Part shown: positions 51,921 to 55,831 of the stretch, piece after piece
How positions within the stretch are numbered: position 1 is the first letter of the stretch
Layout of the letters: each line of letters opens with the position of its first letter
DNA from: Nonomuraea turkmeniaca
GTDB lineage: Bacteria > Actinomycetota > Actinomycetes > Streptosporangiales > Streptosporangiaceae
Assembly (NCBI RefSeq): GCF_005889735.1
Contig: NZ_VCKY01000042.1
Span: 1-55,831, forward strand
Length of the DNA: 55,831 bases
Direction: 5' to 3'
Made by a program: the position numbers and the translations under genes
The notes under the pieces: model-generated
What the model was told of the DNA's origin: nothing
The model's database searches: none
Seen by the model: the letters and a program-made list of their open reading frames with translations, nothing else

Positions 51921-52934
51921 TCAGCTCAGCCGGACGAGCATCTTGCCGGTGTTGGCGCCGCGTAGTACGCCCAGGAAGGCCTCCGGGGCGCGTTCGATCC
52001 CGTCGAGGACAGTCTGCTCGTAGTGCAGGGAGCCGTCGGCGATCCACGCCGACCCGCGCTCGATCCACTCGGGGAACAGGTCGAAATGGTGGTTGATCAG
52101 CATCCCGCGCAGCGTGGCGTTCTTGGCGGCCAGCTCGAAGAGGTTGTCCGGGCCGGGCACCGGCTGGGTGGCGTTGTAGGAGGAGATCGCGCCGACCATG
52201 CCGATCCGGCCGTGGAGACGCAGCTCCGCGATGGCGGCGCGCAGGTGATCGCCGCCGACGTTGTCGACGTAGACGTCGATGCCGTCGGGGGCGGCCTCGG
52301 CCAGCTGCGCCGCGATCGGCCCGGCCTTGTGGTCGAGCCCGGTGTCGAAGCCGAAGCCCGTGACGATCCGCTTGACCTTGTCCGGCCCGCCGGCCGAGCC
52401 GATCACCCTGGCGGCTCCCAGCTTGCGGGCGACCTGCCCGGCGATGCTGCCGACCGCGCCGGCCGCGGCCGAGACCCACACCACGTCGCCGGGCCTGACC
52501 GGGGCTACCCGGGTCAGCGTGGCGTACGCGGTCAGCCCGGTCGTGCCCAGCGGCCCGAGGTAGGCCTCCGCGGGCGCGAGCGTGGTGTCCACCACGGTGG
52601 CGTCCGCGGCGTCCAGCAGCGCGTACTCCCGCCAGCCCAGGAAATGCGTCACCACACTCCCCACCGGGACGGACTCTGCCCGGGAGGCGACCACCTCGCC
52701 GAGCGCGCTGCCCACCAGCGGAGCACCGATCTCGTACGGCTGGGCGTAGGAGACCTCCTCCTTCATCCACTCCCGCATGTAGGGGTCCACGGACATCCAC
52801 GTGTTGCGGACCACGATCTGGCCCTCGGCCGGCTGCGGCACGCGGGTTTCGGCAAGTTCGAAGGTGCCGGGGCCGGGCTCGCCCACCGGGCGGGCGGCCA
52901 GCCGGATCTCACGGCTGATCAGTTCGTTGCTCAT
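51921..52934 (-). CDS. NADP-dependent medium-chain oxidoreductase (leukotriene-B4-dehydrogenase/curcumin-reductase type)
   Basis: 337 residues from ATG 52934 (ATG 52940 adds two residues). MDR superfamily without zinc: N-terminal catalytic barrel (RNTWMSVDPYMREWM), Rossmann motif AAAGAVGSIAGQVA with G-AAGAVG pattern, and the family-typical YNATQPVPGPDNLFEL and MLINHHFDLFPEWIERG. It reduces alkenal or enone double bonds with NADPH. Divergent from the hypothetical gene at 52990 with 55 bases between. Confidence 0.93.
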   Translation of the reverse strand: MSNELISREIRLAARPVGEPGPGTFELAETRVPQPAEGQIVVRNTWMSVDPYMREWMKEEVSYAQPYEIGAPLVGSALGEVVASRAESVPVGSVVTHFLGWREYALLDAADATVVDTTLAPAEAYLGPLGTTGLTAYATLTRVAPVRPGDVVWVSAAAGAVGSIAGQVARKLGAARVIGSAGGPDKVKRIVTGFGFDTGLDHKAGPIAAQLAEAAPDGIDVYVDNVGGDHLRAAIAELRLHGRIGMVGAISSYNATQPVPGPDNLFELAAKNATLRGMLINHHFDLFPEWIERGSAWIADGSLHYEQTVLDGIERAPEAFLGVLRGANTGKMLVRLS

Positions 52935-52989
52935 GGCCATCACGATGCGGGCCGGCGCTTTGGGTTCGCTTTGGGTCGGCCGTAGCGTT

Positions 52990-53556
52990 GTGCGCGTGGG
53001 CACGATCAGCGTGCGGTTCACCCTGGACGAGTTCGGCAGTGACCCAGGTGGCGCCGTTCACCGGCGGCGGTCCAGCGTGTTGATGGACATCGAGGCGAGT
53101 GGAGAGGAGGTGGTGGAACTGGTCGCCGTCCAGATCGACGAGGACGGCGGGCTTGTCAGCTGGACACGATGGCGAGCCGGGCAAGAGCGGTTGCTTCGCT
53201 GGAACGCGTCATCGAGGCGGATCGACGGATTGCCGCTGCCTGCCCCGCCGAATGTCACGGCTGTTCTGGCCGACACCTTCGGGCCGATGGGCGATCCGGC
53301 GGAGCACGGCTATCGCAAGATCGGAAACGACTCGTACGAAGTCGAAGAGGGTCTCGGCGTCTTTCGTCTCAGCTTTCCCGACGATCTCGACCGGCGTGTT
53401 TTCGAGGCCGTCGACCCGGATGACGAGCAGGTGATGAGCCGCATCAGCGGCATCCACGTCGGCGACAGCCCGGCGATCACGCCGGAGATTCTGGAGATGA
53501 TGGCGACGGTCCCGACCAGGGCGCGCATCGCATTCCTCCGTCCTGAAGGGCCATGA
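52990..53556 (+). CDS. Hypothetical protein
   Basis: 188 residues from GTG 52990 (or GTG 52996). Acidic, beta-rich, starting GTISVRFTLDEFGSDPGG and with VLADTFGPMGDPAEHGYRKIGNDSYEVEEGLGVFRLSF. No membrane segment or signal. I do not recognise a family. Divergent from the NADP oxidoreductase gene. The longer in-frame extension to 52801 runs through that gene and is rejected. Confidence 0.6.
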   Translation: MRVGTISVRFTLDEFGSDPGGAVHRRRSSVLMDIEASGEEVVELVAVQIDEDGGLVSWTRWRAGQERLLRWNASSRRIDGLPLPAPPNVTAVLADTFGPMGDPAEHGYRKIGNDSYEVEEGLGVFRLSFPDDLDRRVFEAVDPDDEQVMSRISGIHVGDSPAITPEILEMMATVPTRARIAFLRPEGP

Positions 53557-53663
53557 ACCGGCATCGGCCGGCCCCCGTCACACGGTGACGTCGAGGAAGC
53601 AGCCCCCCATCACGGCGGCCGCCCCTTCCTGTCCACAGGGGCCTTTCCGGCGGGCTGCGCATT

Positions 53664-54887
53664 TCACGCAGGCTCAGCGTCCAGACGCCAGATCATGCCG
53701 TTGGTGAAAGGCATTTCCTCGGCTTCCGTCTGGTCCTCGCCGACCGCCCACAACGTCGCCGCCCCGGGACGCCGGGCGAGTGCCGCCACCGACCGGCCGC
53801 CGAACGGACCCCGAGTGATCGGGTACGTCTTCCACTTCCCGCCGGTGAAACGGCCCAGACCGCGGGAGACGACCATCCACAGGCCCCCGGCGCCGTCGGA
53901 GACGATTCTCTGGCCGATGACGAACTCCTTGGACATGGCCTTGACCAGCCACTGGCCGCCGCTCCACCTCATCAGCACGGGGCGGGTGCACTGCGTCTCC
54001 TCTTCTCCGCAGGTCCAGTACATCGAGGCCAGCACCCACACCTCACCCTGCTCCCCCACCGCGAGGTCGTGCACCATCGTCTCCCCCTGCTTCGACCCGT
54101 ACAGGCGGGGGATCCGCGGGCGAGGGAGCAGATCCCAGCGATGACCGCTCCAGCGGGCCAGCGTCACCTGCCCGTCCTTGTCCCCCGCGATCCACATCTG
54201 CCCGGACGGAGCCCGATTCAGGGCGCGGATGTGGAGGGGTGGCCGCCGGTCCTGCCAGCGCTCGCCGTTCCAGTGGTACAGCGCATCGTAGGTGGCCGTC
54301 CAGACATCGTTCCTGCCGAGTACGGCGGCCCCCGCGACCTGCGGATTGTCCAGCACGGACGGGCTCCACGACGTCCCGTCCCAGCGGGCCGCGCAGCCGT
54401 CGGGGTCGCCGCTCGCCACGGTCGCGGGGCAGTGGCCGAAGACCCACAGGTCGCCGTCGTCGGAGGCGGCGATCTGTTGCGGTTCCACCACCTCGCCGAG
54501 TTCGGGGAGCTCGTGCCAGCGGGTGCCGTCCCACCGCAGCGCATACGACCACGTGCGGCGGGGACCGCAGGGGTTGCCGTCCCGAGGCTCTTCACGCTGT
54601 CCGACGGCGTAGACGGTGCCGTCGGGCAGCGCGACCACGCCACGGAACCCGTCGCTGTAGGGGTAGGCGTTGTAGTGCACCAGCCGCGCCCCGTCCCCGG
54701 ACGGAAGCGCCGGCGGGGTGGGGGGCAGCGTGGAACTCGGATCGAGGTGGCAGCGCCGTCGCGAGGCTTCGGCCTGCGGCGTCGAAGTCGGCTCCGCCGT
54801 GCCGGAGTCGGTCGCGGGCGAGCATCCGCCCAGCAGGAGCGCCGCCGCCAGGCCTAAGCACATCGCTCTCCGGCGCATGCGAGGCAT
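53664..54887 (-). CDS. Secreted lipoprotein with propeller-like repeats
   Basis: About 407 residues from ATG 54887 (ATG 54878 also fits). Lipoprotein signal RRRAMCLGLAAALLLGGC. The mature protein has repeating RWDGTRWHELPELG, RWDGTSWSPSVLD, HWNGERWQDR, RWSGHRWDLLPR, RWSGGQWLVKAM and FTGGKWKTYPI units, i.e. seven W.G..W blades as in galactose-oxidase/kelch-like or two-component-regulator propellers. No enzyme motif. Probably extracellular recognition or signalling. The upstream in-frame extension to 54986 is without support. Confidence 0.8.
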   Translation of the reverse strand: MPRMRRRAMCLGLAAALLLGGCSPATDSGTAEPTSTPQAEASRRRCHLDPSSTLPPTPPALPSGDGARLVHYNAYPYSDGFRGVVALPDGTVYAVGQREEPRDGNPCGPRRTWSYALRWDGTRWHELPELGEVVEPQQIAASDDGDLWVFGHCPATVASGDPDGCAARWDGTSWSPSVLDNPQVAGAAVLGRNDVWTATYDALYHWNGERWQDRRPPLHIRALNRAPSGQMWIAGDKDGQVTLARWSGHRWDLLPRPRIPRLYGSKQGETMVHDLAVGEQGEVWVLASMYWTCGEEETQCTRPVLMRWSGGQWLVKAMSKEFVIGQRIVSDGAGGLWMVVSRGLGRFTGGKWKTYPITRGPFGGRSVAALARRPGAATLWAVGEDQTEAEEMPFTNGMIWRLDAEPA

Positions 54888-54897
54888 CCTGCCACAC

Positions 54898-55517
54898 CTA
54901 CCCCTGCCAGGGGCCGAGCGTGTCAGACGAGCGATGCCAAGGCTCCCCGCGCATGTCGGCGCAGCCACCGAGCGCCAGCCAGACACCGAGGAGCCGCGGC
55001 ACGTACCGCGATCTGTACAGCAGGATGCCGAGCAGGAGGATATGGCCGGCGAAGAACAACAATGCGATGGTGAACCCGTCGTGGTACGCGTCGAGTGAGA
55101 GCATGGCGAGCGCGGCCCGTTGTGCTTCTGACAACGGCGTCAAGTACGGCTCGTCGGCGAGCAGGCGTAGCGGCCCGTACAGGTTGAGCACATTGGTGAT
55201 CACCATGGCGGTGAACGCCAGCCTGAACATCGCCATGACGAGCGCAAGCGTCCTGTCCACCGGCTTGAGCAGCACGTAGAACAGCGCCGGCAGGGCGACC
55301 TCGCACAACGACGTGACCAGATCGCCGGCGACCGCGAGATGCAGCATCCATGGAGACGCCGTGATGTTGGCCGCCGTCGCGACCGGATCCCCGGCACGAC
55401 GAGTCTGGGCAGGATGTGCACCGGGGCGACGCCGGCGGTGATGATGCTGATGAGGTACAACAGGCCTGCGACCCGCGCATGGGGGCGGTGCGGTGTCTCG
55501 GGGGTGTGGGTTGCCAT
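54898..55517 (-). pseudogene. DUF4386 membrane protein gene, frameshifted and C-terminally shortened
   Basis: ATG 55517 (AGGAG upstream) opens the N-terminus of a DUF4386 protein: RVAGLLYLISIITAGVAPVHILPRLVVPG. At 55389-55393 a G-run one base short moves the frame; the other frame continues DPVATAANITASPWMLHLAVAGDLVTSLCEVALPALFYVLLKPVD and LLYRSRYVPRLLGVWLALGG. The C-terminal two helices of the family are replaced by a hydrophilic CADMRGEPWHRS tail. One-base loss may be a sequencing error; the missing tail is not. Up to four helices remain. Confidence 0.7.
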
Positions 55518-55690
55518 TCGGTCTCCTGGCCGTGTCGGCCGGTACGACTTCCGGAGGTGAGCGGCACCGGTCTGGACGATCGCCTTCCTCACTCATGGTG
55601 ATGAACGGGGAGACGCCGCTCATCGGAGCACGGGCCGCAGCCGTACCGGCCGATGGCTCGAGAGCCGGATCGTTCTTTCGGCCTCCTTTG

Positions 55691-55746
55691 TTGACAGCCC
55701 GTTCTGACTCATCCCTTAACTGGCCGCGCCGCCAATCTGATACGAT
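55691..55746 (+). promoter_or_regulatory. Possible promoter in front of the terminal gene
   Basis: A consensus-like TTGACA lies at 55691-55696 and TACGAT at 55741-55746; these belong to two different candidate promoters, because their mutual distance is too long. TTAACT (55716-55721) can pair with TACGAT at 19 bases. Low certainty. Confidence 0.3.
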
Positions 55747-55775
55747 CTTGGCCCACGTGACTGGCTGGAGGCTTG

Positions 55776-55831
55776 GTGGCCGAGGTGTTGGCCCTGCTAG
55801 CTGAGGACCCCACGGCGGTCGGGCCCTATCC
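55776..55831 (+). CDS. Start of a probable Ser/Thr protein kinase, cut by the window end
   Basis: GTG 55776 (GGAGG 4 bases upstream; GTG 55785 is alternative) opens VAEVLALLAEDPTAVGPY and runs off the end. The stretch AEDPTAVGPY is what precedes the glycine loop (YRLLGRLGAGGMG type) in many actinobacterial receptor-type Ser/Thr kinases. Only 18 codons are visible, so this is a pattern guess. Confidence 0.35.
   Translation, partial: MAEVLALLAEDPTAVGPY

Overview
The window is about 55.8 kb of very GC-rich DNA with GTG and TTG starts, dense overlapping operons and typical actinomycete families: mycothiol-dependent isomerase-type proteins, a SARP/AfsR-type regulator, DUF58/MoxR/VWA proteins, a TIGR-type VOC and AraC pair, and P450. 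A soil actinomycete of the Streptosporangiales type (for example Nonomuraea-like) is the best guess, but this rests on gene content only. It reads as ordinary chromosome with much accessory metabolism. I saw no tRNA, rRNA, CRISPR array, phage or complete biosynthetic cluster.

Layout. 1-1.2 kb: the 3' end of nuoH, then a coupled ArsR/SRPBCC pair. 1.2-6.0 kb: a leftward operon HtrA-like protease, MoxR ATPase, DUF58 and two membrane VWA proteins. 6.2-9.6 kb: an aldo/keto reductase and DUF2255 gene, next to two broken genes (alcohol dehydrogenase and an MmyB-type regulator that lost its DNA-binding domain). 9.2-13.5 kb: small hypothetical and membrane proteins, an MDMPI-type protein and a penicillin-binding-type serine hydrolase. 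13.6-16.7 kb: a deleted PEBP remnant, an MFS exporter, a divergent GlxA/AraC regulator and an isochorismatase-like hydrolase. 16.8-22 kb: a secreted TIM-barrel-like protein, a CadD-type transporter, an SMP-30 lactonase, membrane proteins and an XRE-cupin regulator.

22.2-29.2 kb is a complete peptide-uptake operon, read leftwards: binding protein, S9 peptidase, two permeases and one protein carrying both ATPases. 29.3-35.8 kb groups a lone TAXI binding protein, a TctDE-like two-component system and a complete TctCBA tricarboxylate transporter; near-identical 20-base direct repeats in the regulator/transporter intergenic region are the likely response-regulator sites. 35.8-39.2 kb holds small regulators and enzymes.

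39.2-40.6 kb holds the remains of an IS200/IS605 element: an intact tnpA with a perfect 20-bp hairpin behind it, and a broken tnpB. It is followed by a P450, a HAD phosphatase, and an aldo/keto reductase with a divergent TetR gene around a clear operator. 44.5-55.8 kb has secreted beta-propeller-like lipoproteins, a polysaccharide lyase family 8 enzyme, a large SARP-NB-ARC-TPR regulator, oxidoreductases, a frameshifted DUF4386 protein and the first codons of a probable Ser/Thr kinase.

The strongest unusual signals are: (i) a series of genes that lost internal or terminal segments (ADH, MmyB, PEBP, SCP2-domain gene, tnpB, DUF4386); (ii) a three-copy 24-bp minisatellite inside the ATP-binding domain of the histidine kinase; (iii) the TAXI/TctDE/TctCBA sensing-uptake locus; (iv) several well-formed operators and leader hairpins.
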